Positions 10,821 through 21,904 of a DNA stretch of 64,000 bases are shown one piece after another; within the stretch, counting starts at the first letter, position 1, and each line of letters opens with the position of its first letter. Source of the stretch: Malassezia japonica (lineage: Eukaryota; Basidiomycota; Malasseziomycetes; Malasseziales; Malasseziaceae). Location: the NCBI RefSeq assembly GCF_029542785.1, contig NC_083372.1, positions 124,001-188,000 of the forward strand, given 5' to 3'. The translations under genes were made by a program, and so were the position numbers. The notes under the pieces were generated by a model that saw only the letters and a program-made list of their open reading frames with translations, had not been told where the DNA came from and did no database searches.

Positions 10821-13800
10821 ATGATTCCAAGACATCATCTCCAGCGCGTCTGGGGTTCCGGCCCAGGCGGGCGTATGCTTCGGCAAGCTTCTGCGGTCTC
10901 CCCGTTCTTTTCGGCTTTGCGCACGCCGGTGGCGGCCCAACGCTCGCCCCGCATCCTATCGCCTGCCGCGCATCTGCAGACATCGGCGGCGGCGCTCATG
11001 CCGCGCAACAAAAACTCGCCCTACCGTTCACATCCTGAAGAAGAGGAGGAGGAGGATGAGCGATCGCCTGATAACGAGCGCTCCGCCGCGCCAAACAATG
11101 AAAAGAAGGTCAAGGCGGACGACGGCAACGGTGCCTCGAGCCAGGGCGGCAGCCACCGGGAGGGCAGCAGCGCAGGCAATGGAAACAGCAACGGCGATGA
11201 TGACTCGAACGGCGACAAGCCGTCACCGTCCTCGTCGCTCGTCTCGCGCAACACAGTGCCGGCTGTATACCCTCAGGTACTTGCGCTGCCAATTACACGT
11301 CGCCCCTTGTTCCCCGGCTTCTACAAGGCTGTGGTGATCAAGAACCAACAGGTGTGTGCTGCGATCAAAGAAGCAATGAAGCGCGGCCAGCCGTACGTCG
11401 GCGCCTTTTTACTCAAGGACGAAGAAGAGGACTCAGACGTCATTACGAGCCTCGACCGTGTGCACCGCGTTGGTGTCTTTGCCCAGATCACGAGCATCTT
11501 CCCTGCGCAGACCGGTACAAAAGACGGCAAGGATGAAGAGGAGGGTATTACGGCTGTGTTGTATCCCCACCGCCGCATTCGCATTGATGAGCTGATTACG
11601 CCGCTGCCGCAGGCACGCTCCTCGATCGAGCACGAGCAGGACGTCGTGGATGCTGTGGGCATCTCTGACGGAAATGCAAAGGCGACGCCGCGCACGAATG
11701 TTGAATCGGCTGATGGCAGCAAGGCGCCTGCCGACCAAAAGGTCGAGGACAAGCTTGACAACGAAGTGCGCCCCGACGGCAAACACGACGTGACCTCGAA
11801 GAAGACGGCAGGAAAGACGCAGACGCCCTCATCGATCGAGCACGAGCAGGATGTCGTGGATTCCGTGGGTGTGCCTGACAGCAATGCGGAGGCGACGCCG
11901 CGCACGAATGTTGAACCGGAGGGTGGCAAAGCGCCGACTGACGAGCAAGTCCAGGACAAGCTTGACAACGAAGTGCGTCCTGACGGCAAACACGACGTGA
12001 CCTCGAAGAAGACGGCAGGAAAGACGCAGACGCCCTCGTCGATCGAGCACGAGCAGGATATTGTGGATTCCGTGGGCGTCAATGACAACAATACAGAGGC
12101 GACGCCGCGCACGAATGTTGAGTCGGCCGATGGCAGCAAGGCGCCGGCCGACCACGAGGTCCAGGACAAGCTTGACAACGAAGTGCGCCCCGACGGCGAA
12201 CACGACGTGACCCCGAAGAAGACGGCAGGAAAGACGCAGGCGCCCTCGTCGATCGAGCACGAGCAGGAGCTTGTGGATTCCGTGGGTGTGCCTGACAGCA
12301 ATGCGGAGGCGACGCCGCGCACGAATGTTGAACCGGAGGATGGCAAAGCGCCGACCGACGAGCAAGTCCATGACAAGCTCGAGAATGAGGTGCGCCCCGA
12401 CGGCAAGCACGACGTGACCTCCAAGGCGACCGCAGAAAAGACGTACGGCGCCTCGGGCGACGTGCACATCGACGATGCCGACGTCGAAAAGGGCCCCGAC
12501 ATGCCGTCGCATTCGTCGCCGTTCCAGACCTCGTTCTTGCACAACTACGAAGTTTCGCTCGTGAATGTCTCGAACTTGACCATGGAGCCGTATGACCGCA
12601 AGCCGAACCAGTACATCCGTGCGGTGATGTCGGAGCTGATTTCCGTTTTCAAAGACATTGCCAACCTCAACCCCCTGTTCCGCGACCAGATTGCCAACTT
12701 TAGCATTTCGCAGGGCGCGGGCAACGTCTTTGAGGAGCCCGAGAAGCTCGCCGACTTTGCCGCCGCCGTGTCGAGCAGCGAGGTCGACGAGCTGCAAGGC
12801 GTGCTGCAGTCGATGAACGTCGAGGATCGTCTGCAGAAAGCGCTGCTTGTCCTGAAAAAAGAGCTGATGAACGCACAGCTCCAGAGCAAGATCAGCAAGG
12901 ATGTCGAGAACAAGATCCAAAAGCGCCAGCGCGAGTACTACCTCATGGAGCAGCTTAAAGGTATCAAGAAGGAGCTGGGCCTTGAGAGTGACGGCAAGGA
13001 CAAGATGGTCGAGAAGTTCAAGGAAAAGGCCAACGAGTTGCGTATGCCCGAGAGCGTGCGCAAGGTCTTTGACGAAGAGCTAAGCAAGCTCCAGACGCTC
13101 GAGCCGGCTGCGAGCGAGTTTAACGTGACGCGCGGCTACCTCGAGTGGCTCACTAACATCCCGTGGGGCGTCCACTCGCCGGAGAACTATGCGATCAAGC
13201 ACGCTACGAGTGTGCTTGACGAGGACCACTATGGCCTGAACGACGTCAAGGACCGTATCCTCGAGTTTTTGGCGATCGGCAAGCTGCGTGGCACGGTCCA
13301 AGGCAAGATTATCTGTCTCGTGGGCCCGCCGGGTGTGGGCAAGACGTCCATCGGCAAGTCGATTGCGCGCGCTCTCGAGCGCCAGTTCTTCCGCTTCAGT
13401 GTCGGTGGTCTGAGCGACGTGGCCGAGATCAAGGGACACCGCCGCACCTATGTCGGTGCCATGCCCGGCAAGGCCATTCAGGCGCTGAAGAAGGTTGGCA
13501 CCGAGAACCCCCTGATCCTCATTGACGAGGTCGACAAGGTCGGCCGTGGCTACAACGGCGACCCTAGCTCGGCGCTGCTCGAGATGCTCGACCCCGAACA
13601 GAACGCGTCGTTCATGGACCACTACCTCGACGTGCCGGTGGACCTTTCGCGCGTGCTGTTTGTGTGCACGGCCAACACCCTCGACACGATCCCCCAGCCG
13701 TTGCTGGACCGTATGGAGGTGATTGAAGTGTCGTCGTACACTGCCGAGGAGAAGCGCCACATTGCGCGCGACTACCTTGCCCCCCAGGCGAAGGAGACGT

Positions 13801-14774
13801 CGGGTCTCTCGCAGACGGATATCCAGCTGCCGGACGACTCGATCGACTTCCTGATCAAGCGCTACGCCCGCGAGAGCGGCGTGCGTGGTCTGCGCAAGCT
13901 CCTCGAGAAGGTCTACCGCAAGGTCGCATTCGAGATCGTCAAGGAGCACGGCGAGGAAGTCTTCCCCGAGCCGAGTGAGGACGCGGTACCGAACGAGGCG
14001 CCCGCCGCCGGCGACGAGGCGCCCAAGGTCACGACGCAGCCGCGGCGCCCGATGGAGGTGCCTGCCTCGGTCTCGGTCGTGATCACGCCCGAGCGTCTGC
14101 AAAAGTACCTCGGCCCTCCTCTATACCAGCAAGACCGGCTATACACGAACACGATGCCGGCCGGTGTTGCGCTCGGTCTCGGGTACCTCGGCAACGGCTC
14201 CGGCAGCCTGATGCCGATCGAGACGACGCTGATGCCCGGTAAGGGCCGCCTGCAGCTCACCGGTAAGCTCGGTGACGTGATCAAGGAGAGCGCTTCGATC
14301 GCACTCTCTTGGATCAAGACGCACGCGCACGATCTCGGTATCACCAAGGAGGCGCAAGAGACGCTCCTTGAGAACCGCGATGTGCACCTGCACATGCCCG
14401 AAGGCGCCGTCGGCAAGGAAGGCCCCTCGGCCGGTGTCGCGTTTGCGACGAGTCTGATCAGCCTGCTGACCGACCGCGCCCTCCCCACGACGCTCGCCAT
14501 GACGGGTGAGGTGTCGCTGCGCGGAATGGTGCTCGCCGTCGGTGGCTTGAAAGAAAAGCTCCTCGCGGCGCACCGCGCTGGCGTCGAGACGGTGATCCTT
14601 CCTGCACCGAACCGCCCGAGCGTCGAGGCGGACGTGCCCAAGTCTGTGCTTGACGACTTGGACGTGCACTACGTGACAAACATCTGGTCCGCGCTCGAGA
14701 TCATCTTTGGCGAGGGCCCCTGGAGCGCACAGGCCAAGACCTGGAGCCAGAACGAACCGCCGCAGGACTCATAG
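10821..14774 (+). CDS. PIM1: Mitochondrial Lon protease with repeat insert
   Basis: ATP-dependent AAA+ protease of the mitochondrial matrix, 1317 residues (larger than the roughly 1100 usual for fungal Pim1). The N-terminus is Arg/Ala/Ser-rich with few acids, consistent with a presequence. An acidic linker follows, then the Lon N domain starts near 150 ([20 protein letters not shown]). It is interrupted at about 267-545 by four tandem 69-70 residue repeats and resumes at [13 protein letters not shown] near 571. Walker A is GPPGVGKTS near 834, Walker [10 protein letters not shown] near 897, and the catalytic Ser is in EGPSAGVA near 1202 with the partner Lys in [14 protein letters not shown] near 1245. 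A charged insert near 1055-1080 precedes the protease domain. The ATG at 10821 follows an in-frame GTG; a second Met lies 20 codons on (MLRQASAV). No intron. Confidence 0.94.
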   Translation: MIPRHHLQRVWGSGPGGRMLRQASAVSPFFSALRTPVAAQRSPRILSPAAHLQTSAAALMPRNKNSPYRSHPEEEEEEDERSPDNERSAAPNNEKKVKADDGNGASSQGGSHREGSSAGNGNSNGDDDSNGDKPSPSSSLVSRNTVPAVYPQVLALPITRRPLFPGFYKAVVIKNQQVCAAIKEAMKRGQPYVGAFLLKDEEEDSDVITSLDRVHRVGVFAQITSIFPAQTGTKDGKDEEEGITAVLYPHRRIRIDELITPLPQARSSIEHEQDVVDAVGISDGNAKATPRTNVESADGSKAPADQKVEDKLDNEVRPDGKHDVTSKKTAGKTQTPSSIEHEQDVVDSVGVPDSNAEATPRTNVEPEGGKAPTDEQVQDKLDNEVRPDGKHDVTSKKTAGKTQTPSSIEHEQDIVDSVGVNDNNTEATPRTNVESADGSKAPADHEVQDKLDNEVRPDGEHDVTPKKTAGKTQAPSSIEHEQELVDSVGVPDSNAEATPRTNVEPEDGKAPTDEQVHDKLENEVRPDGKHDVTSKATAEKTYGASGDVHIDDADVEKGPDMPSHSSPFQTSFLHNYEVSLVNVSNLTMEPYDRKPNQYIRAVMSELISVFKDIANLNPLFRDQIANFSISQGAGNVFEEPEKLADFAAAVSSSEVDELQGVLQSMNVEDRLQKALLVLKKELMNAQLQSKISKDVENKIQKRQREYYLMEQLKGIKKELGLESDGKDKMVEKFKEKANELRMPESVRKVFDEELSKLQTLEPAASEFNVTRGYLEWLTNIPWGVHSPENYAIKHATSVLDEDHYGLNDVKDRILEFLAIGKLRGTVQGKIICLVGPPGVGKTSIGKSIARALERQFFRFSVGGLSDVAEIKGHRRTYVGAMPGKAIQALKKVGTENPLILIDEVDKVGRGYNGDPSSALLEMLDPEQNASFMDHYLDVPVDLSRVLFVCTANTLDTIPQPLLDRMEVIEVSSYTAEEKRHIARDYLAPQAKETSGLSQTDIQLPDDSIDFLIKRYARESGVRGLRKLLEKVYRKVAFEIVKEHGEEVFPEPSEDAVPNEAPAAGDEAPKVTTQPRRPMEVPASVSVVITPERLQKYLGPPLYQQDRLYTNTMPAGVALGLGYLGNGSGSLMPIETTLMPGKGRLQLTGKLGDVIKESASIALSWIKTHAHDLGITKEAQETLLENRDVHLHMPEGAVGKEGPSAGVAFATSLISLLTDRALPTTLAMTGEVSLRGMVLAVGGLKEKLLAAHRAGVETVILPAPNRPSVEADVPKSVLDDLDVHYVTNIWSALEIIFGEGPWSAQAKTWSQNEPPQDS
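11619..12452 (+). repeat. Four tandem ~70-codon repeats inside the Lon gene
   Basis: Units begin at about 11619, 11829, 12036 and 12246, so the periods are 210, 207 and 210 nt, always a multiple of three. Each starts with SSIEHEQ and contains [23 protein letters not shown] (or close variants) and, in units 1-3, [10 protein letters not shown] or a near copy. Nucleotide identity among units is high, so duplication looks recent or is being homogenised. The repeats are acidic and hydrophilic and look disordered. Confidence 0.93.
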
Positions 14775-14858
14775 TGCCGATCCGCGAATGAATAGATCGG
14801 GACCTACAGCCCGATAGCCGACAAACGCCCGCGGCGCGGCAACGTCGCTTGCCCCGCC

Positions 14859-16334
14859 ATGTCATTTCTCACGGGCCATGGATCTGGCCCGGGCGAAGGC
14901 GAAGAGAGCGATCATTTGCACCGCAGGAGCTCGCGTCTATTCGCGCCGCTAAGCCGCTTTGGCCGCCGGCGCAGCACCCTGTCGCTTCGTCGCCACGAGA
15001 CAGAGGACGAGGAAGAAGGCGAGGCGCGACGGGCGTCGCAAGACGCCCCACGTAGCACGTCGCCGATGCCCCCACAAGATGCCGAGGCGCACGACGAAGA
15101 TGCCATGACCGATGCCGATGATGCGGCAAGCACCTACTCGACCGATGACGAGTCGGTGCTTTTCACCGACGACGGCGGTGACGATGACGACGAAGACCCC
15201 AACGAGGACTTTGACGTGAATACCTTGCGCAACACACTGTACAATGCACACTCGCTCGGCTGCGGAAAGAGCGATTTGGTCGAGTGCTCCGCTGTGACCA
15301 ACTACGAGGACGAGGACCTGCTCGACCCAGCTGCGGACGAGTTTCAAACCGCTCCCAACATTGTCTTTTCCCGCAACGAGAAGGAGCTCGAAAGCCAACG
15401 CGGGCTGTATGCATCGTCCGGCCTTCCGGTATCGATACCCGGCCGCCCTCGGCTGCTGACGACTGGCCCGCTGTTTGAGCGCAACCGGAGCACGGTGATT
15501 ATGGAGTACGGCGATTACAAAGAGTGGTCGCACCTTGCGCGGCGGCCGAAGCGGTACGTCGTTGCGAGCGACGGCAGCGAGGGCTCGCAGTACGCAATCA
15601 ACTGGGCCATGGGTACCGTGTTGCGCGACGGCGACGAGACGCTGATCGTGTCTGTGATGGAGACCGAGACAAAGCTTGACGCGCTCGAGGACCAGCACGA
15701 GGACCCGATGCGCCGCTCGATGCACCAGCGCATCCGCCAAGACACGGCCGTGCACCTCGCGCACCAAGCGTTTGTGCTGCTGCAGCGGACGTGCCTCAAC
15801 GTGAAGGTGTCCTGCCAGGCGCTGCACGCCCGCAATGCGCGGCACATGCTCCTCGACCTCATCGACTTTTACTCGCCGACGATGGTCATTGTAGGCAGCC
15901 GTGGCATCGAGACGATCCGCGGCGTGCTTGGCAGCATGAGCCACTATCTCGTGCAAAAATCGTCCGTGCCGGTCATGGTCGCACACAACAAGCTGCAGCT
16001 GCCCCGCCTGCCTCGCGGCAAGGCGGACGTCGTGAACAATGTGCGCATGCGCCACATGCGTCTCGACCAGGCCGTGACAGAGAAGTCGAGTAATGCGACG
16101 GACCACGAGCACGACGAGGACGAGACCAAGACGACCGACCGCAGCGCCGAGCGCAGCCGTGAGCAGGACGAGCGCCTGAACCGTCTGAACCGCAAGAGTC
16201 TCGAGCGCCGCAAGGTCGACACCCAGCCCAGCGACGCCGGCGCCAGCAGCGAGCCGCAGGCCGAGCTTGCGCCGGCAATTGCCATGCTCTCCACCGCAGA
16301 CGGGGACGAGAAAAGATTGCATTTGCCCACGTAG
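14859..16334 (+). CDS. Universal stress protein (UspA) domain protein
   Basis: A 491-residue intronless protein. Residues 1-130 are acidic and Ser-rich. A UspA domain lies at about 227-385, starting RRPKRYVVASDGSEGSQYA. The ATP-loop pattern G-x2-G-x9-G-S is present as GSRGIETIRGVLGSMSHYL, so nucleotide binding is plausible. The C-terminal 100 residues are charged and rich in Arg, Glu and Asp. Fungal proteins of this build exist widely but their role is not well defined; stress or cell-wall functions are only suggestions. It follows Lon by 84 nt on the same strand and converges on the Ran-binding gene with 30 nt between stops. Confidence 0.85.
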   Translation: MSFLTGHGSGPGEGEESDHLHRRSSRLFAPLSRFGRRRSTLSLRRHETEDEEEGEARRASQDAPRSTSPMPPQDAEAHDEDAMTDADDAASTYSTDDESVLFTDDGGDDDDEDPNEDFDVNTLRNTLYNAHSLGCGKSDLVECSAVTNYEDEDLLDPAADEFQTAPNIVFSRNEKELESQRGLYASSGLPVSIPGRPRLLTTGPLFERNRSTVIMEYGDYKEWSHLARRPKRYVVASDGSEGSQYAINWAMGTVLRDGDETLIVSVMETETKLDALEDQHEDPMRRSMHQRIRQDTAVHLAHQAFVLLQRTCLNVKVSCQALHARNARHMLLDLIDFYSPTMVIVGSRGIETIRGVLGSMSHYLVQKSSVPVMVAHNKLQLPRLPRGKADVVNNVRMRHMRLDQAVTEKSSNATDHEHDEDETKTTDRSAERSREQDERLNRLNRKSLERRKVDTQPSDAGASSEPQAELAPAIAMLSTADGDEKRLHLPT

Positions 16335-16364
16335 AGCTGTAGATACCCGGTGGACAGGCTATGG

Positions 16365-17512
16365 TCACGATGCGGTCTGCGTGTTCTCGGCGGAGGTGCG
16401 CACGGGTATGTTTTCCTGGAGCTGCTCCAGGAAGGCGGCGGCCTCGTTTGCATTCGCGAGTTTCATGGCAAAGTGCACCAGCCCTTCCTCCTCCATCGCA
16501 ACAAAGCGGATGAAACGCTCCTGCTCCAAATCGCATTGCATACCGGGGAAGAGTTTGACGTTGAGAATGACTTTTAGCACGGCGTCGGAGCGCATCACTG
16601 TGTTAGGCATAAATACGTACCAAGCCGCGCTGACGTGCCGTTTTCGTGCGTGCGCAGATTGATCTTCATCGCACCCGTCCCGCGCTCTTTCCACGACTGG
16701 TCCTTGGCCATAGTAAAGAGCTTGGCACGCGCCGAGTAGATCGTCTTTTCCTCCTCTTCGCCGGTCGTCAGCTCCGTATCGGGCCTGCGCAGAGAGCGCT
16801 TGCGCACGACAATGTCCTGCGCGTCGGGCTGCAGCGCTTCCTCCTTCTCGGCTTTGGTCCAGTTCGAGGTGTCTTTTTCGGCCTCGACGGCCTTTTCAGA
16901 GAGTGCAGTCGCCGACTTGAAGGGCGCAGAGCGCGCGGCAAACGCGCCAAAGCCCAGCTGGGGGCCACCTGGCACGGGGGCCGCAATCGGGGCGGCCGTC
17001 GCCCCAGAGACAGGCGCAGTGATCGGTGTGGCAATCGGTGCAGAGACGGGCGTCGTAGACGCACTTGACACGGACGCACCGGGTGTTTCTGTCGTAGGCA
17101 TTACAGCAGGCGCCGCGGCAGGAGTCGACGTAGGCATGCTGACCGCCGGGACGTCGGCGCCGGCCGCGTTGGCCACATCGGTCGCCTTCTCATCCTTCTT
17201 GCTGCCTGCCTTGGCCTCGTCGCTCTTTTTCTCTTTCACCTCCTCTTCTTTTTCCTCCTTCTTCTCCTCATTGCCTTTCACACCTGCAAAGGGACTCGCC
17301 GATGAGGCAAACGAGGAAAATGAAGGCTGCGATTCGTCTCCACGCACCTTTTTCGTCGTGGTGGCAGGCGCAGGCGCGGCTTCGGCCGCCTCTTCCTGCA
17401 CAGGCCCACTCACCTCGCGCTCGCGCTTTCTCCGCGCAGGCAAGGGAGGAGGGTTGTTCTGCACCTCGCTGGGCGCCTCAGCGCGCTCGGTTTGCTGCTC
17501 GGCCTCGCTCAT
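16365..17512 (-). CDS. YRB2: Ran-binding domain nucleoporin-like protein (Yrb2/Hba1 type)
   Basis: Exons 16621-17512 and 16365-16597 join across a 23-nt intron (16598-16620, phase 1), giving 374 residues. The N-terminal two thirds are low complexity, rich in Ala/Pro/Thr and Lys/Glu, with a few phenylalanines. The C-terminal RanBD1 fold starts near ARAKLFTMAKDQSWKERGTG and continues over the junction (RL joined to VMRSDAVLKVILNV). This resembles Yrb2 and fission yeast Hba1, which help Crm1-dependent nuclear export by binding Ran-GTP. The start at 17512 (MSEAEQQTERAEAPS) is the last ATG that keeps the domain and avoids overlap with the divergent BEM3 promoter. Assignment to Yrb2 rather than Nup2 or Nup50 rests on the short length and single C-terminal domain. 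Confidence 0.85.
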
Positions 17513-17560
17513 GCTCGCCGCGACCAAGAGCCTCCACGCTCGGCCGGGCCGTGCGCGGGC

Positions 17561-17566
17561 CACGTG
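17561..17566. promoter_or_regulatory. CACGTG palindrome between YRB2-like and BEM3
   Basis: GCCACGTGGT lies in a 122-bp divergent promoter, 48 nt before the Ran-binding gene ATG and 68 nt before the BEM3 ATG. The spacing repeats that of the POL3/LON promoter (44 and 68 nt). Confidence 0.45.
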
Positions 17567-17634
17567 GTTACGCCCGCGGACCCTATTGCGGCGATCCGTC
17601 GGATTGCCGTGCGCGGCGGCCCCCATCTGCGCGT

Positions 17635-20406
17635 ATGCAGGACCATCGCACAGATGATGGCGGCACGCGGACTGACCTGCGTGACACGGCACCCGCTGCA
17701 CGACTTCCGCTGCAGCAGATCACACTCCAGGACTGTTTCACCCATGCAGGTACGAGCGACCTATCGGCCGTATTGCCCTATCTCTTGCTGCAGTACAATG
17801 AACTGGTGAGCGAACACCTGGCGCTCTCGAACGCGTACTGGGCGTTGACCGAAGGTACCCCCGAGCGATCCGAGCCAGTGGGCCTCGGTGTCGACGTTAT
17901 TCCGCCGTCGTCGCCGCCGCCGCAGAGCCGCTTCCGCCTGCTCCGCCGCCGCAGCACGCGCAGCGTGCGCGAGACGGGTGTCTTGAGCCAAACCAAGAGC
18001 CCAGCAAGCGCGAGCAGCATCCCGCTGCCACAGACGCCTTCTTCGCAGCAACAGTCGGACAGTGCATCGACCACGCCAAACACCGCGTACACCAGCACCA
18101 TGGACGGCCTCGAGGGACACAGGCGCGAGGTGTTTGGCGCCATGCCCCCCCCGCAGGCCCCGACGCACTCGCCGAAACTCTGGCGCAAAAGCAGTGCACC
18201 AGGCGCACCGATTAACCGCGCCCCGGACTCGCCGCAGCGCGATCGCTCGGGACGCACCGTGATGCCGGACTCGCCACACGATCGCGCAGTTCGCGCGTCG
18301 CTCGCGCCCGAATCGCCGCAGCGCGACCGCAGCGCACGCACATCCGTGCTCTCCGCCTCGCCCCGCTTGGCACGAGGTAGCGGCCTGACCAACACGCGCA
18401 CGGTGCCGTCACCCGTCCCGCAAAGCACCGTGCGCGTGTTGGGTTTCCGGCCGACAAGCCCTCTGGTGCGCTCGCGCGGAGACGTCTATGGTCTGGCGCC
18501 GCTCGAGCACGATCCGCTGTGCTACTCGATCCTACGCACGATCCACTCGTGGGTGCGTACCCCAGGCCATGTCGCCTTCCGCATTCTGGTGTACCCCCAG
18601 GTGCCCGACGACCCTCCGCCGCCGTACCTCATCGAGAAGTCGTATGCAGACCTGGTACAGTTCCGCGAGCGTCTGCGCACGCGTGCGCAAGGCCTCGTGG
18701 ACAACACGACGGTGCTTGTCGCGACGCCGGACGCCGACCTCTTTGAGCGCGCGCCGACGCCGTGGCGCATCGCGGAGCGGAATGCTGCGATCGATACCTT
18801 CCTGCATGCCTTGCAGCGTCTGCCGGTGTGGTACGACGACGTGCTCGTGCAGTTTCTCAGCACGCACTTGGTCACCACCGCGCCAATCGACTTTCTGCCA
18901 TCGCTCGGGCCGTGCCTGCGCCAGGCATGCCTCTTGCAAAAGATGGTACACAGCGACAACTGGGGGTGGCGTATCTGCTCGCTGTACCCCCATGTGCTGG
19001 CGGTGCAGGTTCCCGGCTCCGACCACGCGACGTGGGCGATGCGCCTCGGCGATGCGCGCATTCGGCGCCAGTTTGAGGATGCGCCACCCGGCAGCGACAC
19101 GACGACGCGGTGTGCTATGCTGGCCATACACGCCGCCCCGCCGGACGGACCGTCGATCCTGCTTGCGGTGGAGAGCAACGAAGAGTGCAACGAGTGGCTC
19201 CAAGCGCTTCTGCAGCAGACCCACGAAGCAAACGCAGACATGCCCGAGCGCGTCGCGAACACGCCCGAGCCGCAGCGCAGTGCCGAGGTGCCGGTCACGC
19301 CCCGTACGAACTTTATCTCTGCGTCGCATTCGACGTCGCCGCGCCCAGAGCGGAGCCAGTCGACGTCGCCGGGGCCGCTGGAGCACCGCAACCGCCAAGG
19401 CATCACGAGCCTTTTTCGCGCGAATGCCACGCCGGAGCAGCCGGGGATGGCCGCAGGCCACGACCGCCGGCGCTTCTGGCACGGCCTGCTCAGCATCGGA
19501 CACCACGGCTCGCCGGACTGGCCGAGCCAGCCAGCGGAAGGCGGGACGTTTGGCGCACCGCTGCGCATCGCCGTGCAAGAGTCCGGCCTGCCTGCGGACG
19601 CGACCGGCACACTGAGCGCCGTGCCGGCCGTGGTTCGCCGCTGCGTCGACTACCTGGAGCACACGCGTGGCATCGAAGAAGAGGGCATCTACCGCATCAG
19701 CGGCAGCTCATCCGCAGTCAAGGCTTTGTACGACTGCTTCAGCGCGGGCCACGGCCTGGATCTCGAGGCAGACAGCGGTGCACGCATCCGCACGCTCACC
19801 AGCGACCCGCACAACCTCAGCAGCCTGCTTAAGATGTACCTGCGCGCGCTCCCGGAAAACATCTGTGCCTCGGCGCTCTCCGACATGGCCCATGCCGCCG
19901 AGCTCGCGGAGCGGACCGAGCGCGTGCACGCCTTGCAGCGCCTTGTTGCGTCCCTCCCCCCCGAGAACTATTCATTATTGCGCTTCCTCTGCGCCCACTT
20001 TTTCCGTGTGAGTGCAGCGTCCGACAAGAACAAAATGACGTTGCACAACCTCGGTATTGTTCTGAGTCCTACATTGATGATGCCTACTAATTTGCTCCTG
20101 GCCCTAATTTCCGACAATGACACGATCTTCAAGCATACCCTCATTTCGTCTCCGCCCGATGCCGACGTCTTTGGACGTATTGACTCGGAATCGGGTAGCG
20201 TACAGGCCACGCTTCGCGACCGCGTGCAGTCGATGAGTTTTCGCAGTCCGCGCCTCGGCTCGCAGCATAAACAGCGACCGTCGGATGCCGCACTGAACGC
20301 GGTGTATGATGGGAGTATCATACTTCCCTCCGAGGCGAACCCCAAGGGCCCTATTTTGACCCACCATAGCCCCATCCTGCCCCAGGGCGAAGGCGCCGCT
20401 CCGTAG
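17635..20406 (+). CDS. BEM3: Rho GTPase-activating protein with PX and PH domains (Bem3 type)
   Basis: Likely GAP for Cdc42 acting at sites of polarised growth. The product is 923 residues and intronless. I chose the ATG at 17635 because the frame upstream is antisense to the Ran-binding gene and has no family sequence. A Ser/Pro-rich linker is followed by a PX domain at about 293-420, a PH domain at about 425-540 (CLRQACLLQKMVHSDNWGWR), and a RhoGAP domain at about 640-830. The arginine finger is in GIEEEGIYRISGSS. PX-PH-RhoGAP is the Bem3 order. The next gene, CWC27, begins only 34 nt after the stop. Confidence 0.9.
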   Translation: MQDHRTDDGGTRTDLRDTAPAARLPLQQITLQDCFTHAGTSDLSAVLPYLLLQYNELVSEHLALSNAYWALTEGTPERSEPVGLGVDVIPPSSPPPQSRFRLLRRRSTRSVRETGVLSQTKSPASASSIPLPQTPSSQQQSDSASTTPNTAYTSTMDGLEGHRREVFGAMPPPQAPTHSPKLWRKSSAPGAPINRAPDSPQRDRSGRTVMPDSPHDRAVRASLAPESPQRDRSARTSVLSASPRLARGSGLTNTRTVPSPVPQSTVRVLGFRPTSPLVRSRGDVYGLAPLEHDPLCYSILRTIHSWVRTPGHVAFRILVYPQVPDDPPPPYLIEKSYADLVQFRERLRTRAQGLVDNTTVLVATPDADLFERAPTPWRIAERNAAIDTFLHALQRLPVWYDDVLVQFLSTHLVTTAPIDFLPSLGPCLRQACLLQKMVHSDNWGWRICSLYPHVLAVQVPGSDHATWAMRLGDARIRRQFEDAPPGSDTTTRCAMLAIHAAPPDGPSILLAVESNEECNEWLQALLQQTHEANADMPERVANTPEPQRSAEVPVTPRTNFISASHSTSPRPERSQSTSPGPLEHRNRQGITSLFRANATPEQPGMAAGHDRRRFWHGLLSIGHHGSPDWPSQPAEGGTFGAPLRIAVQESGLPADATGTLSAVPAVVRRCVDYLEHTRGIEEEGIYRISGSSSAVKALYDCFSAGHGLDLEADSGARIRTLTSDPHNLSSLLKMYLRALPENICASALSDMAHAAELAERTERVHALQRLVASLPPENYSLLRFLCAHFFRVSAASDKNKMTLHNLGIVLSPTLMMPTNLLLALISDNDTIFKHTLISSPPDADVFGRIDSESGSVQATLRDRVQSMSFRSPRLGSQHKQRPSDAALNAVYDGSIILPSEANPKGPILTHHSPILPQGEGAAP

Positions 20407-20440
20407 CAGGAATAATAGGTGGAGGTTGTTCAGCACGTCG

Positions 20441-21865
20441 ATGTCGACGCTGTACGTCACCGAGCCGCCGACCGACGGCAAGATCCTCTTGCACACGTCC
20501 AAGGGCGAGATCGAGATTGAGCTATGGGCGAAAGAGGCGCCCAAGGCATGCCGTAATATCATTGCGCTTGCGCTCGAGGGATACTACGATACGTGCGTTT
20601 GGCACCGCATCGTACCTGGCTTTTGCATCCAGACCGGCGATCCGACGGGTACAGGCACAGGGGGTGAGTCGGTATACGGCCATCCGTTTGCCGATGAGCT
20701 GCACCAGCGTCTGCGCTTTAACCGCCGCGGACTCGTTGCGATGGCCAATACAGGCATGCGCAACTCCAACGACAGCCAATTTTTTGTACGTAATTGCGCT
20801 GACCAAGATTACGCTCGACGCGACGCCAGAGCTGCAGAACAAGCATACTATCTTTGGTCGTGTGGCAGGCACCACGATTTACAATGCCCTTGCTTTGTCC
20901 GAAGTTGAACTGTCGACCGAAGTGCCGGACCGACCCGTTTATCCCCCGAAACTCTTGCGCGTCGAGGTCGTGCACAACCCTTTTCATGACATTGTTCCTC
21001 GAATTACTCGGGAAGAGAAGGAGGCACAGGCAGCGGCACGGAAACGCATCGCTGAGGAACGCGCACAGCCGGAACACGAGCTAAAGCGGAAAAAGAAGAA
21101 CACGGCGCTGCTCAGCTTTGGCGAAGAGGAAGAGGCGGCGCCGGTGCCGCGCAACGCCCGCAAGCCGATCAGCAGCCACGATTTGCTGCACGACAAGAAG
21201 CTCAGCAAGAAGGAGATCCAGCGTAAAGAGCCGCCGAAAACCGCACCGCCCGCGCCAGAACCAGTACCGGAACCCGCACCTCTGTCGCCGCCGCAGGCTG
21301 CACCGAAATCCAAAGAGGTGGAAAAACTAGAGGCAGCCATTCAGCGGGGCGCACGCAGCGCCGCGCACGATACCAAGCCCCGTGCGGCGCCAGCAGGACG
21401 CGATTTTCTCGCATCCATGGTCGATCAATACCGCCAAAAGAAGCCTCAAAAGGGCGAGTCCCAGACTCTGTCGATGCTCAATGAATTCCGCAAGAATATG
21501 CGCAAGGCGGACGCGGCGCCGGCGCGCGAAAAGCAACGGCCTACCGAGGTATGGGAAGAAGAGGAGTCGATGCGTGAGTATGGCGCAAGCGACGACGAGG
21601 ACGACGGGAAGAATTGGCGCGAGCACCGGTACGTTTTTTTTTTTTTTTTGGCTGACCCAGCTTCGATTCGGGCGGCATGCCTTTGACAGGCTCGAGCGAC
21701 AAATTCTCGGTGCACGACTACGAAGTGGTCGACTCGCGCGATACTACGAGTGATTTGGCCGCATCTCTAGGGTTTGGTGGACAAGCTGCTGTGCACGACC
21801 ATGCAGCACGAGCAAGAGAGCAAAAGATCAAGCGCGAAGGGCGCCAGGGCCGCGACTGGACGTAG
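20441..21865 (+). CDS. CWC27: Spliceosome-associated cyclophilin Cwc27
   Basis: Exons 20441-20785, 20808-21628 and 21661-21865 give 456 residues. The N-terminal cyclophilin domain (about 1-175) runs from ILLHTSKGEIEIELW through GYYDTCVWHRIVPGFCIQTG to DATPELQNKHTIFGRV; the charged C-terminal half is typical of Cwc27, a component of the activated spliceosome. Intron 1 (22 nt) ends in AAG rather than CAG; joining NDSQFF to ITLDATPE restores the family motif exactly. Intron 2 is 32 nt and contains a run of 16 T. The last exon gives MPLTGSSDKFSVHDYEVVD, a conserved Cwc27 tail. Many cyclophilins of this subfamily are poor isomerases; activity here is not tested. It sits in a tight same-strand run with BEM3, RKM5 and DUT1. 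Confidence 0.92.
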
Positions 21866-21904
21866 TGTTAATTTGCCCAATTTCATTTCTCCACACAGTG
21901 CACG

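Noticed and set aside
17302..17634. N-terminal extension of BEM3 by 111 codons
   Set aside because: The stretch is antisense to the Ran-binding gene, Arg/Pro-rich without conservation, and would erase the divergent promoter holding a CACGTG.
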